Under the pieces are notes generated by a model that did not search any database, had not been told where the DNA came from, and saw nothing but the letters and a program-made list of their open reading frames with translations. DNA of 64,000 nt from Flavobacterium ajazii (GTDB lineage Bacteria; Bacteroidota; Bacteroidia; Flavobacteriales; Flavobacteriaceae): the NCBI RefSeq assembly GCF_010614725.1, contig NZ_JAAEHL010000002.1, positions 124,001 through 188,000 of the forward strand, written 5' to 3'. The translations under genes were made by a program, and so were the position numbers. Position 1 is the first letter of the stretch; the number at the start of each line of letters is the position of its first letter. Below, piece by piece: positions 1-9,399 of the stretch.

Positions 1-984
1 TCCGAAAATATTAGCACTCACACCTACTACCGTCCCTGTATTAAACATCGTATTGATCCCGCATTTACTATGATCCCCCATCATCAGACCACAAAACTGA
101 AGTCCGGTTTTAGCAAAACCTTCCGTCTCGTAACTCCATAATTTTACTTCTTCATAGTTATTTTTCAGATTCGAATTATTACTGTCTGCTCCAATATTAC
201 ACCATTCACCCAAAACAGAATCACCTAAAAATCCATCATGTCCCTTATTTGAATTTGCAAAAAGAACAGCATTTTTAACTTCTCCTCCTATTCTGGATCC
301 CGGCCCAACTGTTGTGGCTCCATAAATTTTTGCATTCAGTTTTACCTGTGCATTTTCACATAAAGCAAAAGGTCCCCGAATTACAGTTCCCTCCATAATT
401 TCAGCATTCTTACCTATATATATAGGACCTGTTGAAGCATTCAAAGTTACAAACTCCAGTTTCGCTCCTTGTTCAATAAAAATATTTTCAGGAGAAATAA
501 CATTTACACTTTTTGGAATTGGCTGTGATTTACGACCTTCTATCAAATAAGCAAAATCTGCACGAATTGCAGCATCGTTCTTAGAAAAAATATCCCAGGT
601 ATGCTCAACCGTTAGACAATCATCATTGTACTGAATAATTTCATATGAGTCAAAATCAACTTCTTCCTGATTTTCGGTTGTAAAAAAAGCAATTACATCA
701 TCACCTTTAAAAATTGCCTGATTTTCCTTTAGTTCGGAAACCATTTCAACAAGCGTATCATTTGGCAAATATGCTGCGTTTATCATTACATTTTCCTCCA
801 TTTCTACCATCGGAAATTTGGCAGACAAATATTCTTCTGTAATTGTAGTGATTGTAGATCCTAAACGGGCTTCCCATTTTTGACGAATCGTCATGATTCC
901 GATTAAGATATCAGCCACGGGCCTTGTAAAAGTAAAAGGTAATAAAGCGTTTCGAACGGGACCGTCAAAAAGAATGTAGTTCAT
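1..984 (-). CDS. GlmU-like sugar nucleotidyltransferase family protein (3' end cut by window edge)
   Basis: The reading frame opens at an ATG on the minus strand (complement of 982-984) and runs without a stop to base 1, giving 328 codons of an incomplete protein. It begins MNYILFDGPVRNALLPFTFT. The later part has hexapeptide-repeat character (GPIYIGKNAEIMEGTVIRG, then IGGEVKNAVLFANSNKGHDG), typical of the left-handed beta-helix of GlmU-like proteins. In Bacteroidota this family is annotated as a putative sugar nucleotidyl transferase; its N-terminal half lacks an obvious GxGTRM pyrophosphorylase loop, so it is probably not the classical bifunctional GlmU. A role in sugar-nucleotide or cell-wall precursor metabolism is inference. 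It is transcribed in the same direction as rpmE2, which has its own terminator between them. Confidence 0.75.
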   Translation of the reverse strand, partial: MNYILFDGPVRNALLPFTFTRPVADILIGIMTIRQKWEARLGSTITTITEEYLSAKFPMVEMEENVMINAAYLPNDTLVEMVSELKENQAIFKGDDVIAFFTTENQEEVDFDSYEIIQYNDDCLTVEHTWDIFSKNDAAIRADFAYLIEGRKSQPIPKSVNVISPENIFIEQGAKLEFVTLNASTGPIYIGKNAEIMEGTVIRGPFALCENAQVKLNAKIYGATTVGPGSRIGGEVKNAVLFANSNKGHDGFLGDSVLGEWCNIGADSNNSNLKNNYEEVKLWSYETEGFAKTGLQFCGLMMGDHSKCGINTMFNTGTVVGVSANIFG

Positions 985-1130
985 ATATAATAAATTTGGT
1001 ACTTGTTAAAATCTTGATTTGGTTATCATTTCCAAAGTTACAAATATTTATGCGTTAGACTAAAGATCTGTTTTCATAAAACAAAGAAAACTCTTCTGAT
1101 TATTTTCGAAAAATTAGATTTAAGCCATAA

Positions 1131-1158
1131 AAAAAGCCTCCCAAATGGAAGGCTTTTG
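1131..1158 (-). terminator. Intrinsic terminator of rpmE2
   Basis: The inverted repeat AAAAGCC..GGCTTTT, read on the minus strand just past the rpmE2 stop, is followed by a run of Ts (AAAAAAA on the plus strand at its left edge). It separates rpmE2 from the GlmU-like gene. Confidence 0.75.
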
Positions 1159-1177
1159 TATCAATATAAAACAGCTA

Positions 1178-1432
1178 TTATTTTTTAGCGTGTTTTGCAT
1201 ATTTAGTTTTGAACTTGTCAATACGTCCTGCAGTATCGATAAGTTTAGATTTACCAGTATAAAAAGGGTGAGATGTTCTGGAAATCTCCATTTTTACAAC
1301 TGGATACTCAACTCCGTCAACTTCAATTGTTTCTTTTGTATCTGCTGTAGATTTAGTGATAAAAACGTCATCATTTGACATGTCTTTAAATGCAACTAAT
1401 CTGTAATTTTCTGGGTGAATTCCTTTTTTCAT
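1178..1432 (-). CDS. rpmE2: 50S ribosomal protein L31, type B
   Basis: This 84-residue protein is full length for the type B L31 family and starts [20 protein letters not shown]. It is a structural protein of the large ribosomal subunit. It contains no cysteine, so the zinc-binding Cys motif of the zinc-dependent L31 is absent; this is the zinc-independent form. The C-terminal part ([20 protein letters not shown]) matches the conserved L31 segment. It is a single-gene unit with its own upstream TAAATTTG promoter and a downstream hairpin terminator. Confidence 0.95.
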
Positions 1433-1548
1433 CTTTTCTTTTATTTATTGTTTCAGAGCATTTTTATTTTGAGGCTTTCTCATGGTTAGAAAAAGGTATA
1501 AACAAATGATACTCTTTTTATTTAAAAATTTAATTATTTTTGAGTGTG

Positions 1549-1578
1549 CAAATTTACAATTCTTTTTTAATAAACAAA
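1549..1578 (-). promoter_or_regulatory. Bacteroidota-type promoter of rpmE2
   Basis: On the minus strand, TTTG (complement of 1575-1578) is followed after 18 bases by TAAATTTG (complement of 1549-1556). This fits the Bacteroidota sigma-ABfr consensus of a -33 TTG and a -7 TAnnTTTG. It lies about 115 bases upstream of the rpmE2 start. Nothing else was seen in the 1433-1683 gap. Confidence 0.6.
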
Positions 1579-1683
1579 TACTTAACCTGCTTTTTTTTAG
1601 TTAATTTCAAAAAGCTTTTTTTATCTTCGATTATATTGGGAATTGCTATATTTGTGGATTAATTTTAAAACATATAAAAAAAT

Positions 1684-2202
1684 ATGATTAATGAAGTTAT
1701 AAAGAAGAATGGAATTACATTTGGTTTAATCATAGGAATTGTTGCTTGTCTGTCACAAACCTTTGTATATGTTGGGGGATCCACTGTTTATAAAAGCTCT
1801 TTATTTGGCATTATTGTTTGGTTATCATATTGGGGCATAAGGATATTTCAAGCTATTATAACTAAAAAACAATTAGAAAACACAATTACTTTAAAAGATT
1901 CTTTTACTACTTTATTAATATCGACAAGCATTGGAATATTTATATCAATTACATTCAACTACATCTTATACAACCATATAGCTCCTGAATTTAAACCTGA
2001 GATAAATAATTTTATGAACTCAAAACAATTAGAACTTTTTAAAGCTATGGGAAAAACCTCATCTGAACTAAATGAATTATTAAAAAACGATAATTTTTCT
2101 ATTGGAAATCTTATTAAGGGAGGACTTTTTTCAATCGTAGTCAGTTCTATATTCAATTTAATCGTATCAGCAATTATCAAATCTAAACCATTACAGCAAT
2201 AG
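1684..2202 (+). CDS. DUF4199 family membrane protein
   Basis: A 172-residue integral membrane protein with the four-helix look of DUF4199: hydrophobic segments at about 12-32, 38-58, 75-98 and 145-168. An amphipathic, charged stretch (about 105-140, with NSKQLELFKAMGKTSSELNE) lies between helices 3 and 4. The function is unknown. Its stop codon overlaps by one base the GTG start of the following glycosyltransferase gene (TAGTG), so the two are translationally coupled, and in Flavobacterium this family often sits directly before such a glycosyltransferase. A role in envelope glycan or lipid work is inferred only from that linkage. Confidence 0.8.
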   Translation: MINEVIKKNGITFGLIIGIVACLSQTFVYVGGSTVYKSSLFGIIVWLSYWGIRIFQAIITKKQLENTITLKDSFTTLLISTSIGIFISITFNYILYNHIAPEFKPEINNFMNSKQLELFKAMGKTSSELNELLKNDNFSIGNLIKGGLFSIVVSSIFNLIVSAIIKSKPLQQ

Positions 2203-3158
2203 TGAATTTATCTATACTTATACCGCTTCTAAACGAAGAGGAATCACTAAAAGAACTCTACTCATGGATTATTAAAGTGATGCAGTCTAACAATTACTCT
2301 TATGAAATCATTTTTGTAGATGACGGTAGTACAGATGATTCGTGGAATATTATCGAAAGTTTTTCTAACGAAAATCCGAATGTGAAAGGAATTCGCTTCA
2401 TGAAAAACTTCGGAAAATCGCAGGCCTTACACGCCGGTTTTGCAAAGGCCCAGGGTGATGTCATCATTACAATGGATGCCGATTTACAGGACAGTCCGGA
2501 TGAAATTCCGGGATTGTACGAAATGATTACAGCTCAGAAATATGATTTAGTTTCCGGCTGGAAAAAGAAACGTTACGACTCTGTTGTGGCAAAAAACCTG
2601 CCTTCAAAATTATTTAACTGGGCAGCCAGAAAAACTTCGGGCGTTGAGTTAAATGATTTTAATTGTGGTTTAAAAGCTTACCGAAATGTTGTCGTAAAAA
2701 ACATCGAAGTTTCAGGCGAAATGCATCGATATATTCCGGTTTTGGCTAAAAATGCCGGATTTGGAAAAATCGGTGAAAAAGTAGTTATACATCAGGCCAG
2801 AAAATATGGCGAAACCAAATTTGGAATGGAACGTTTTATTAACGGATTCCTTGATTTGATTACGATTTGGTTTTTATCTCGATTCGGAAAAAGACCAATG
2901 CACTTGTTTGGTGCGATTGGTTCTTTTATGTTTATCATTGGATTTTTAGCTGCAGGCTATATTGGCTTTTCTAAGCTTTACCACATGTATACCGGAATGA
3001 AATACACACTGGTAACCAATAATCCATGGTTTTATATTGCTTTAACTACAATGATTTTAGGAACTCAGTTGTTTTTGGCCGGATTTTTAGGCGAAATTAT
3101 TTTACGTACTAAAAGCAACGAAGCCCGATATAAAGTTGCCCGCGAGGTTAATTTTTAA
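2202..3158 (+). CDS. Family 2 glycosyltransferase with two C-terminal membrane helices (DPM1/GtrB/ArnC-like)
   Basis: 318 residues. The N-terminal GT-A fold shows the nucleotide-binding FVDDGSTD (about 40-47) and the DAD-type metal motif MDADLQD (about 91-97). A conserved QARKYGETKFG stretch follows. Two C-terminal membrane helices (about 233-256 and 270-295) are typical of polyprenyl-phosphate glycosyltransferases such as dolichol-phosphate mannosyltransferase or GtrB. It probably transfers a sugar from a nucleotide donor to a lipid carrier at the inner membrane; the exact sugar cannot be read from the sequence. The start is GTG, overlapping the DUF4199 stop by one base. Confidence 0.9.
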   Translation: MNLSILIPLLNEEESLKELYSWIIKVMQSNNYSYEIIFVDDGSTDDSWNIIESFSNENPNVKGIRFMKNFGKSQALHAGFAKAQGDVIITMDADLQDSPDEIPGLYEMITAQKYDLVSGWKKKRYDSVVAKNLPSKLFNWAARKTSGVELNDFNCGLKAYRNVVVKNIEVSGEMHRYIPVLAKNAGFGKIGEKVVIHQARKYGETKFGMERFINGFLDLITIWFLSRFGKRPMHLFGAIGSFMFIIGFLAAGYIGFSKLYHMYTGMKYTLVTNNPWFYIALTTMILGTQLFLAGFLGEIILRTKSNEARYKVAREVNF

Positions 3159-3163
3159 CGTAA

Positions 3164-3260
3164 AGCCCCAGCCCTGATGGGAACGGCATCCTTTTGTGGC
3201 GGTCCCGATAGCAATCGGGACACAAAAGATATAGTGAACAGCAGGATTTAGCTCCTGAAA
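3164..3260 (+). repeat. Structured intergenic element, copy A
   Basis: Begins AGCCCCAGCCCTGATGGGAA and ends near AGCAGGATTTAGCTCCT. A stem CTTTTGTG/CACAAAAG encloses a second hairpin TCCCGAT/ATCGGGA, and a small CAGGA/TCCTG hairpin closes the 3' side. Copies B (25626-25702) and C (57335-57418) share the primary motif and the fold. This copy starts 6 nt after the glycosyltransferase stop and ends about 36 nt before the phosphohexomutase start. Confidence 0.75.
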
Positions 3261-3295
3261 AAACTTATTTATAAACATTAAAAAAGACATTTATT

Positions 3296-5023
3296 ATGAA
3301 TATAGCTCCTAATATTTTAGACGCCGTAAACGAATGGCTTACACCTACATTTGATAAAGAGACACAAGCTGCTGTTAAAGAATTAATGACAACATCTCCA
3401 AAAGAACTGAAAGAAAGTTTTTATAAAAATCTGGAATTTGGAACTGGGGGAATGCGCGGTGTTATGGGAATTGGAAACAATCGCATCAACAAATATACAC
3501 TTGGAAAAAACACTCAGGGACTTTCTGATTATCTGCATGAAGTTTTTCCGAACCAACCTATAAAAGTTGTTATTGCTTACGACTGCCGTCATAACAGTAA
3601 TACTCTTGCAAAAGTAGTTGCTGACGTTTTTTCAGCAAACGGGATTCAGGTGTATTTGTTTTCAGATTTGCGCCCAACACCTGAATTATCATTTGCACTT
3701 AAATATTTAGGATGTCAATGCGGAATTGTATTGACTGCTTCTCACAATCCACCGGAATACAATGGCTATAAAGTATACTGGCAAGACGGAGGCCAGATTG
3801 TTCCTCCTGAAGATACTGCTATTATCAACGTAATTGAAAGTTTAAATTACGATAAAATCAAATTCAATGCAAATGAAAGTCTGATTCAGTATATTGATAC
3901 CGAAATTGACAAGGCTTTCGTAAAATCATCTATCGAAAACGCAAGTTTCAATACTCCGGCTGAAGCCAAAGACAATCTACATATTGTTTTCACTTCGTTA
4001 CACGGAACTTCTATAAAATCTGTACCTGACACTTTATCTGAAGCTGGCTATAAAAATGTTCACATTGTACCGGAACAGGCTATTCCTGATGGAAATTTCC
4101 CTACAGTTAAATCTCCAAACCCTGAAGAACCGGAAGCACTGACTATGGCTTTAGCTTTGGCAGACAAAACAAATTCTGATATCGTAGTAGGAACAGATCC
4201 TGATTGTGATCGTTTGGGTGTTGCTGTTCGTAATAACGATGGTAAAATGATTTTACTTAACGGAAATCAGACCATGGTTTTAATGACTTCTTTCCTTTTA
4301 AAACAATGGAAAAAAGCAGGTAAAATTAATGGGAAACAATTTGTTGGCTCTACTATTGTTTCGACTCCGATGATTATGGAACTGGCAACCAGCTATGGCG
4401 TTGAATGCAAAGTTGGTCTGACAGGTTTTAAATGGATTGCCAAAATGATTAAAGATTTTCCTGACCTTCAATTTATTGGAGGTGGCGAAGAAAGTTTTGG
4501 TTTCATGGTTGGCGATGCTGTTCGAGATAAAGATGCTGTTGCTGCAACCTTATTAATCTGCGAAGTTGCTGCTCAGGCAAAAGCTGCAGGAAGTTCTGTA
4601 TATAAAGAACTTTTACAGCTTTATGTAGAAAATGGCTTCTATAAGGAATATTTGGTTTCTTTAACTAAAAAAGGAATTGAAGGTCTGGAAGAAATTAATC
4701 AGATGATGATTAATCTAAGAGAAAATCCATTGAAAGAAATTAACGGACAAAGAGTTATCATGGTAGAAGATTATCAGTCGTCTGTTGCTTTGAATTTACT
4801 GACAAGCGAAGAATCTGTGATGGATATGCCAAAATCAAATGTATTGATTTATTATACTGAAGACGGCTCTAAAATTTGTGCCAGACCAAGCGGAACAGAA
4901 CCAAAGATTAAATTCTATATCAGCGTAAATGCTGAAATTGAATCAGTTTTGGATTTTGATGAGGCTGAAAAATTCTTAGACCAAAAAATACAGAATATCA
5001 TTGCAGACATGCAATTGAATTAA
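3296..5023 (+). CDS. Phospho-sugar mutase (phosphoglucomutase/phosphomannomutase)
   Basis: 575 residues, full length for the alpha-D-phosphohexomutase superfamily. All four active-site elements are visible: the phosphoserine loop [13 protein letters not shown] (about 144-156), the metal loop DPDCDRLG (about 302-309), the sugar-specificity loop GGGEESFGF (about 398-406) and the phosphate-binding loop [11 protein letters not shown] (about 526-536). It interconverts hexose 1- and 6-phosphates in the cytoplasm, feeding nucleotide-sugar synthesis or glycogen metabolism. Which hexose is preferred is not resolvable. It is preceded by a structured repeat and followed by a strong terminator, so it may be its own transcription unit. 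Confidence 0.93.
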   Translation: MNIAPNILDAVNEWLTPTFDKETQAAVKELMTTSPKELKESFYKNLEFGTGGMRGVMGIGNNRINKYTLGKNTQGLSDYLHEVFPNQPIKVVIAYDCRHNSNTLAKVVADVFSANGIQVYLFSDLRPTPELSFALKYLGCQCGIVLTASHNPPEYNGYKVYWQDGGQIVPPEDTAIINVIESLNYDKIKFNANESLIQYIDTEIDKAFVKSSIENASFNTPAEAKDNLHIVFTSLHGTSIKSVPDTLSEAGYKNVHIVPEQAIPDGNFPTVKSPNPEEPEALTMALALADKTNSDIVVGTDPDCDRLGVAVRNNDGKMILLNGNQTMVLMTSFLLKQWKKAGKINGKQFVGSTIVSTPMIMELATSYGVECKVGLTGFKWIAKMIKDFPDLQFIGGGEESFGFMVGDAVRDKDAVAATLLICEVAAQAKAAGSSVYKELLQLYVENGFYKEYLVSLTKKGIEGLEEINQMMINLRENPLKEINGQRVIMVEDYQSSVALNLLTSEESVMDMPKSNVLIYYTEDGSKICARPSGTEPKIKFYISVNAEIESVLDFDEAEKFLDQKIQNIIADMQLN

Positions 5024-5090
5024 TAAAAGTTCCTTCTTAAGTAAATCCAATTTATACACACAATATCACAATTGGTAATCTTATACATTT

Positions 5091-5133
5091 AAGCTCTGAT
5101 TTATATTTCTCAATACAAATCAGAGCTTTTTTA
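5091..5133 (+). terminator. Intrinsic terminator after the phospho-sugar mutase gene
   Basis: Perfect 12-base stem AAGCTCTGATTT / AAATCAGAGCTT with a 14-nt loop, followed by a T run. Confidence 0.85.
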
Positions 5134-5153
5134 TAAAAAAAAGCAAAAAGAAA

Positions 5154-5182
5154 TTGAAACCTCCCTAATTCGATTAATTTTG
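5154..5182 (+). promoter_or_regulatory. Promoter of the ABC exporter gene
   Basis: TTG at 5154-5156, an 18-base spacer, then TAATTTTG at 5175-5182. This matches the Bacteroidota -33/-7 pattern and lies 31 bases before the ATG. Confidence 0.6.
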
Positions 5183-5213
5183 TGCGATAAAAAAATCAAT
5201 ATCAAAAAAATAA

Positions 5214-7043
5214 ATGAGTAATTTCAAAAAAATACTACCTTTTATATCTCCTTATAAAAAATATGCCTTCTTAAACATCTTTTTTAATGTTTTGTATGCA
5301 CTTTTCAGCACCCTATCGTTCATGGCATTGATTCCAATGATTCAGGTTTTATTTGACAAAACGAAAAGAAATACCATCATGCCTACATATGAAGGAATAG
5401 CGCACATAAAAGAATATGGAGAAAACTACTTAAGTTATTACATCACCACCAATACAGACCAAAATAATCCGGGTTTTGTACTTTCAGTTATGGTAGCCAT
5501 CATAATTTCTATCTTTCTATTAAAAAACCTGGCTGATTATCTGGCAATGTTTTTTGTTACTTATTTACGAAATGGTGTTTTGAAAGATATGCGAAATGCG
5601 ATGTATAAAAAAACACTAGAATTACCTTTGGCTTTTTTTTCTGAAAAACGAAAAGGAGATGTTATTTCGAGAATTTCCGCAGATGTAAATGAAGTTCAGA
5701 ATTCTTTTTTGGCCATTTTAGAACTTATTGTAAAAGAACCTCTAACCATTATCTTTACTATAATCGCTATGTTAATTCTTAGCGCTAAACTAACTTTATT
5801 TGTTTTTGTCTTCATTCCCATTTCAGGATATATCATTTCTTTAATCGGAAAAAAACTTAAAAAGAAATCCAGTAAAGCCCAACAGGAACAGGGTACCTTT
5901 TTATCTACTATTGAAGAAACTATTGGAGGATTAAAAGTTGTAAAGGGGTATAATTCTGAAAATTATTTCAATACCGTGTTTCAGAATTCAACAGAACGTT
6001 TTTTTAAGTTATCAAATAGTATTGGACATCGTCAAAACTTAGCTTCTCCCGCAAGTGAATTTATGGGAATCATGGTTATTACCATTTTGTTATGGTACGG
6101 AGGTCAGATGGTTTTAATTGAAAAAACCCTGGACGGAGCATCATTCATTGCTTATATGGGACTAGCTTATAATATCCTTACACCTGCAAAATCAATTTCA
6201 AAAGCATCATATGCTGTAAAAAGAGGAAATGCCGCTGCTGACCGTGTATTGGAAATTTTAGAACAGGAAAACACTATCACTTCTAAAGAAAAAGCATTAG
6301 AAAAAACAGGCTTTGACAATAATATCGAAATTCAGAATATCAATTTCAAATACGAAAACGAAACCGTCCTAAAGGATTTTTCACTTCAAATTAAAAAAGG
6401 CCAGACTGTTGCTTTGGTAGGACAATCAGGAAGCGGAAAAAGTACTATTGCAAACCTGCTAACCCGTTTTTATGATGTGAATGAGGGCTCAATTTCTATT
6501 GATGGAGTAAACATCAAAGACATGAACCTGCAGTCTCTTAGAAGTCTTATGGGATTAGTTACTCAGGATAGTATTTTATTTAATGATACTATAAAAGCTA
6601 ATATTTCTCTAGGAAAACTAAATGCTACAGATGATGAAATCATAGAAGCTTTGAAAATTGCTAATGCTTATGAATTTGTAAAAGAATTGCCTTTAGGCAT
6701 TTATACCAATATTGGCGATAGCGGAAATAAATTATCCGGAGGCCAAAAACAGCGTTTGTCTATTGCGAGAGCGGTATTAAAAAACCCTCCAATTATGATT
6801 TTGGACGAAGCAACATCAGCTCTTGATACCGAAAGCGAAAAATTTGTTCAGGTGGCACTTGAAAATATGATGCAAAACAGAACTTCAATTGTTATTGCTC
6901 ACCGACTTTCTACAATCCAAAAAGCAGACGTGATTGTTGTAATGCAAAAAGGACGAATTGTAGAACAAGGAACTCACGAAGAATTAATTGCACACAACGG
7001 CACTTATAACAAACTGGTGACGATGCAGTCTTTCGAATCTTAA
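5214..7043 (+). CDS. ABC exporter, fused permease/ATPase (MsbA-like)
   Basis: 609 residues, the size of a half-transporter. The N-terminal transmembrane domain has about six helices in residues 15-330. The nucleotide-binding domain carries Walker A GQSGSGKST (about 402-410), a Q-loop in LVTQDS, the signature LSGGQ (about 504-508), Walker B IMILDEA (about 524-530) and the switch His in VIAHRLST. It functions as a homodimer and exports a lipid, lipid-linked sugar or drug; MsbA-type lipid A flipping is a reasonable guess but not proven by the sequence. It is a single-gene unit with its own promoter. Confidence 0.88.
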   Translation: MSNFKKILPFISPYKKYAFLNIFFNVLYALFSTLSFMALIPMIQVLFDKTKRNTIMPTYEGIAHIKEYGENYLSYYITTNTDQNNPGFVLSVMVAIIISIFLLKNLADYLAMFFVTYLRNGVLKDMRNAMYKKTLELPLAFFSEKRKGDVISRISADVNEVQNSFLAILELIVKEPLTIIFTIIAMLILSAKLTLFVFVFIPISGYIISLIGKKLKKKSSKAQQEQGTFLSTIEETIGGLKVVKGYNSENYFNTVFQNSTERFFKLSNSIGHRQNLASPASEFMGIMVITILLWYGGQMVLIEKTLDGASFIAYMGLAYNILTPAKSISKASYAVKRGNAAADRVLEILEQENTITSKEKALEKTGFDNNIEIQNINFKYENETVLKDFSLQIKKGQTVALVGQSGSGKSTIANLLTRFYDVNEGSISIDGVNIKDMNLQSLRSLMGLVTQDSILFNDTIKANISLGKLNATDDEIIEALKIANAYEFVKELPLGIYTNIGDSGNKLSGGQKQRLSIARAVLKNPPIMILDEATSALDTESEKFVQVALENMMQNRTSIVIAHRLSTIQKADVIVVMQKGRIVEQGTHEELIAHNGTYNKLVTMQSFES

Positions 7044-7070
7044 GATTCATCACAACATTAATATTATTTT

Positions 7071-7120
7071 ACACAGATTAAGGAAACATTAAAACTAAGT
7101 TTAATTTCTTTAATCTGTGT
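7071..7120. repeat. Dyad-symmetric intergenic repeat
   Basis: ACACAGATTAAGGAAA pairs with TTTCTTTAATCTGTGT (one G-T pair) across a spacer of about 18 nt. It belongs to the same general class as the CAGATTT-type palindromes near 19.1 kb and 50.3 kb. It could also act as a terminator for the ABC exporter. Confidence 0.6.
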
Positions 7121-7171
7121 TTATTTTTATAACTTTAGGTTAGTAAGAATAAATCATTTAATTCTCTCAAA

Positions 7172-7873
7172 ATGTATCTTAACAACCCAAACATAAAACT
7201 GCCTGACGATCCTGATACTGTCGTTTGGAAATATCTTGATTTATCTAAATTTCTTGATTTACTGCTTTCGAAAAAATTATTTATGTCCCGCTCTGATAAA
7301 TTTGAAGATCAGTACGAAGGCACCTTTAGCGAACCAACTTTCGAAGAAATTAAAAAACTCGCTATTGACAATCCTGAGTTTTTAAATTATTACAAAACAC
7401 ATCGGGAAAAAGTAGCAGTCAGCAGCTGGCATATCAACGAATACGAATCGTTTGCAATGTGGCAGATTTTCACACAAAACAGCGAAGGATTGGCCATACA
7501 GTCCACTATCGGAAGATTGCAAAAAGCGGTAAATCCTGAGCAAAATTTTGATCAGTATATCGGTGAGGTAAATTATATCGACTACAAAAAAGAATACATT
7601 CCCTTTGACGACTCCTTCTTCCCCTTCTTATTTAAAAGAAAAAGCTTTCAATACGAACGCGAAGTCCGCATTATTACAGACACTTCCCAAAGCACTTTAA
7701 AACTGAATGAAGGATTAAAAATCAATGTTGACATCAATGAGTTAATTGAAAAAATATATATCCATCCCAAATCAGAAAACTGGTATAAGAAACTAATAAT
7801 TGAATTGGTTGAGCGTCTTGGTTTTGGATTTGAAATAGAAAAATCAGATTTGGAAAGTGATATTTTGATTTAG
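7172..7873 (+). CDS. DUF2971 domain protein
   Basis: 233 soluble residues with no signal peptide. The N-terminal pattern VWKYLDLSKFLDLL..LFMSRSDKFEDQYEGT is characteristic of DUF2971. Later conserved pieces are SSWHINEYESFAMWQIF (about 95-111) and SFQYEREVRIIT (about 163-174). The biochemical function of this family is unknown; members are scattered through bacterial genomes, often as isolated genes. Here it stands alone between the ABC exporter and a bidirectional terminator. No active site is claimed. Confidence 0.8.
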   Translation: MYLNNPNIKLPDDPDTVVWKYLDLSKFLDLLLSKKLFMSRSDKFEDQYEGTFSEPTFEEIKKLAIDNPEFLNYYKTHREKVAVSSWHINEYESFAMWQIFTQNSEGLAIQSTIGRLQKAVNPEQNFDQYIGEVNYIDYKKEYIPFDDSFFPFLFKRKSFQYEREVRIITDTSQSTLKLNEGLKINVDINELIEKIYIHPKSENWYKKLIIELVERLGFGFEIEKSDLESDILI

Positions 7874-7880
7874 TTTTTTA

Positions 7881-7917
7881 AGCTGCTAAGATTCTAAGTT
7901 TTTCTTCAGCAATTCTC
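7881..7917. repeat. Decayed CTAAG-rich repeat
   Basis: Short stretch GCTGCTAAGATTCTAAG then TTCTTCAGCAATTCTCAAT. Similar wording recurs at 21837-21900 and 24400-24475, each in a gap between genes. Confidence 0.4.
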
Positions 7918-7935
7918 AATCTTGTCATAAATAAC

Positions 7936-7974
7936 AAAAGCCCTTTAAAATTAAAACAATTTTAAAGGGCTTTT
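7936..7974. terminator. Bidirectional terminator
   Basis: Perfect 17-base stem AAAAGCCCTTTAAAATT / AATTTTAAAGGGCTTTT with a 5-nt loop, flanked by A and T tracts. It lies between the convergent DUF2971 gene and the EF-hand lipoprotein gene and can serve both. Confidence 0.9.
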
Positions 7975-8007
7975 GTCATCCAAAATCTTAGCTCAGCATT
8001 TGAAACT

Positions 8008-8727
8008 TTAAATTGGTTTATAATTTTTCACTTCCCATTTCTTAGAAGTTAAATCTATGTAATTATAATGCAGTACATCATTTTTATCAAACTGTCCGTT
8101 TTGATTGGTATCTTCAATTGTTCTAAAATATAAACGGTTTTTAGATTCGATTACACTCCAGTCCACAAGCTCATGCAAATCCGCTGAAACTTTCGTGAAG
8201 TTTTCTCCGCTAATATCACTTAAATATAAAGTTTTGATATCACTTGTATCAATTTTGCCGTCTTTGTTTGTATCAGAATCTGTCAAAGTATAAACCATTA
8301 TTTTATTTTTGGTTTTATCCGCAACAGTTTTTAAATATGTAGCTGTTAAAATCAAAACCGGTTTATCAGACAAGGGTCTGATAGAATCTGAATCTGTTTT
8401 TTGAAATTTCAAATTTTGCAGATATCCCGTAATTTCAAATTCTCCTAAATTCGAAATAGTAAAACTCACATCATTTACACTTGATGATCCGTAACGCGCT
8501 TTTGTTCCCTTTTCAAAAACTCTTAAATCTCCAACCGGATGAATTAAATAATCTGTCCCTTCCATCTGAATAGGAAGATCAGCAATTTCAATTTGAGTAG
8601 AATCTGCTTTTGTAACACTTACTTTGTTTGACACATCGTAACTTACTTTTGGTTTTTGAACTTCTTCCCGGCAGCTGGTTAGTGTTACAACAATTGCTAA
8701 GGCTGTATATTTAAGGTACTTTTTCAT
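8008..8727 (-). CDS. Lipoprotein with EF-hand/dockerin-like calcium loops
   Basis: An upstream ATG exists at 8751, but the ATG at 8727 gives a proper lipoprotein signal, MKKYLKYTALAIVVTLTSC, so it is preferred (239 residues). The lipobox is LTSC. Two calcium-loop motifs lie near the C-terminus, DSDTNKDGKIDTSDI (about 149-163) and DTNQNGQFDKNDV (about 205-217), each with the DxDxDG spacing of an EF-hand or dockerin-like repeat. No enzymatic domain is recognised. It is the last gene of a probable operon with the M23 peptidase, the TonB receptor and the small membrane protein. A Ca-dependent envelope role is inference. Confidence 0.75.
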   Translation of the reverse strand: MKKYLKYTALAIVVTLTSCREEVQKPKVSYDVSNKVSVTKADSTQIEIADLPIQMEGTDYLIHPVGDLRVFEKGTKARYGSSSVNDVSFTISNLGEFEITGYLQNLKFQKTDSDSIRPLSDKPVLILTATYLKTVADKTKNKIMVYTLTDSDTNKDGKIDTSDIKTLYLSDISGENFTKVSADLHELVDWSVIESKNRLYFRTIEDTNQNGQFDKNDVLHYNYIDLTSKKWEVKNYKPI

Positions 8728-8769
8728 CTGCAAATTATATTCAATTATCAAATATACTATTTTTTGATT

Positions 8770-9399
8770 CTAATTTTGGTTTTTATTGATTTTTACTAAG
8801 GTAAAGATGTTGATTAGAACAATTCCTAAATATCCTAGAAGAATAAGCCATTGCTGCTTTAAAAATGATTTTTGAAAAACATTAAGCTCTATTTTCCGAC
8901 TCTCTTCTTCCATTAAACGTGAATTTCTTAAAGAATATTCTGTAGTTCCACAAACAAATCCACGCTTCTTTGGCCTAGCACAAGCAATTATATACATATT
9001 ATTACCAAACAAAACCCATGTTGGGATTTTTTCTTCAGAAACAATATCGATTACATTAACAAAAGTATCATAGTCTGTTTTTGGACCAAATTGAATTTTT
9101 GCCCCATTAATAGTATCATAATATTTCACTAAATCATGCATAAAAAGTCGCAATTCTTTTAGTTTTTGCTCTTCTTTTGATTTCTGGTTATTGAAATTAA
9201 ATATTTTATATTTTCTTAAATCCCAAACTTTATACTTTTCAAAATCTTCTTTATTTGGAAGTGAAAAATCTAAAGCTTCATAATTTTTAAAAGCCTCAAT
9301 CTTATGAAAATGATACAAACAAAACAACGGAATAAAAACCAAAGAAATCATTCCCGGAACGTAAAAAATTTTCTTTCTTTTTTCACGTTTTTCGATCAT
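8770..9399 (-). CDS. Unknown two-helix membrane protein
   Basis: 209 residues. A basic N-terminus (MIEKREKRKKIFYVPG) precedes a membrane helix at about 13-31; a second helix lies near the C-terminus (about 178-200, WLILLGYLGIVLINIFTLVKI). Between them is a soluble domain of about 145 residues predicted to face the periplasm. The pattern VNVIDIVSEEKIPTWVLFGN faintly recalls the periplasmic part of ExbD-like proteins, but I do not recognise the family. Its ATG overlaps the stop of the TonB receptor gene by four bases (ATGA), which strongly suggests translational coupling and a shared function. Confidence 0.65.
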   Translation of the reverse strand: MIEKREKRKKIFYVPGMISLVFIPLFCLYHFHKIEAFKNYEALDFSLPNKEDFEKYKVWDLRKYKIFNFNNQKSKEEQKLKELRLFMHDLVKYYDTINGAKIQFGPKTDYDTFVNVIDIVSEEKIPTWVLFGNNMYIIACARPKKRGFVCGTTEYSLRNSRLMEEESRKIELNVFQKSFLKQQWLILLGYLGIVLINIFTLVKINKNQN

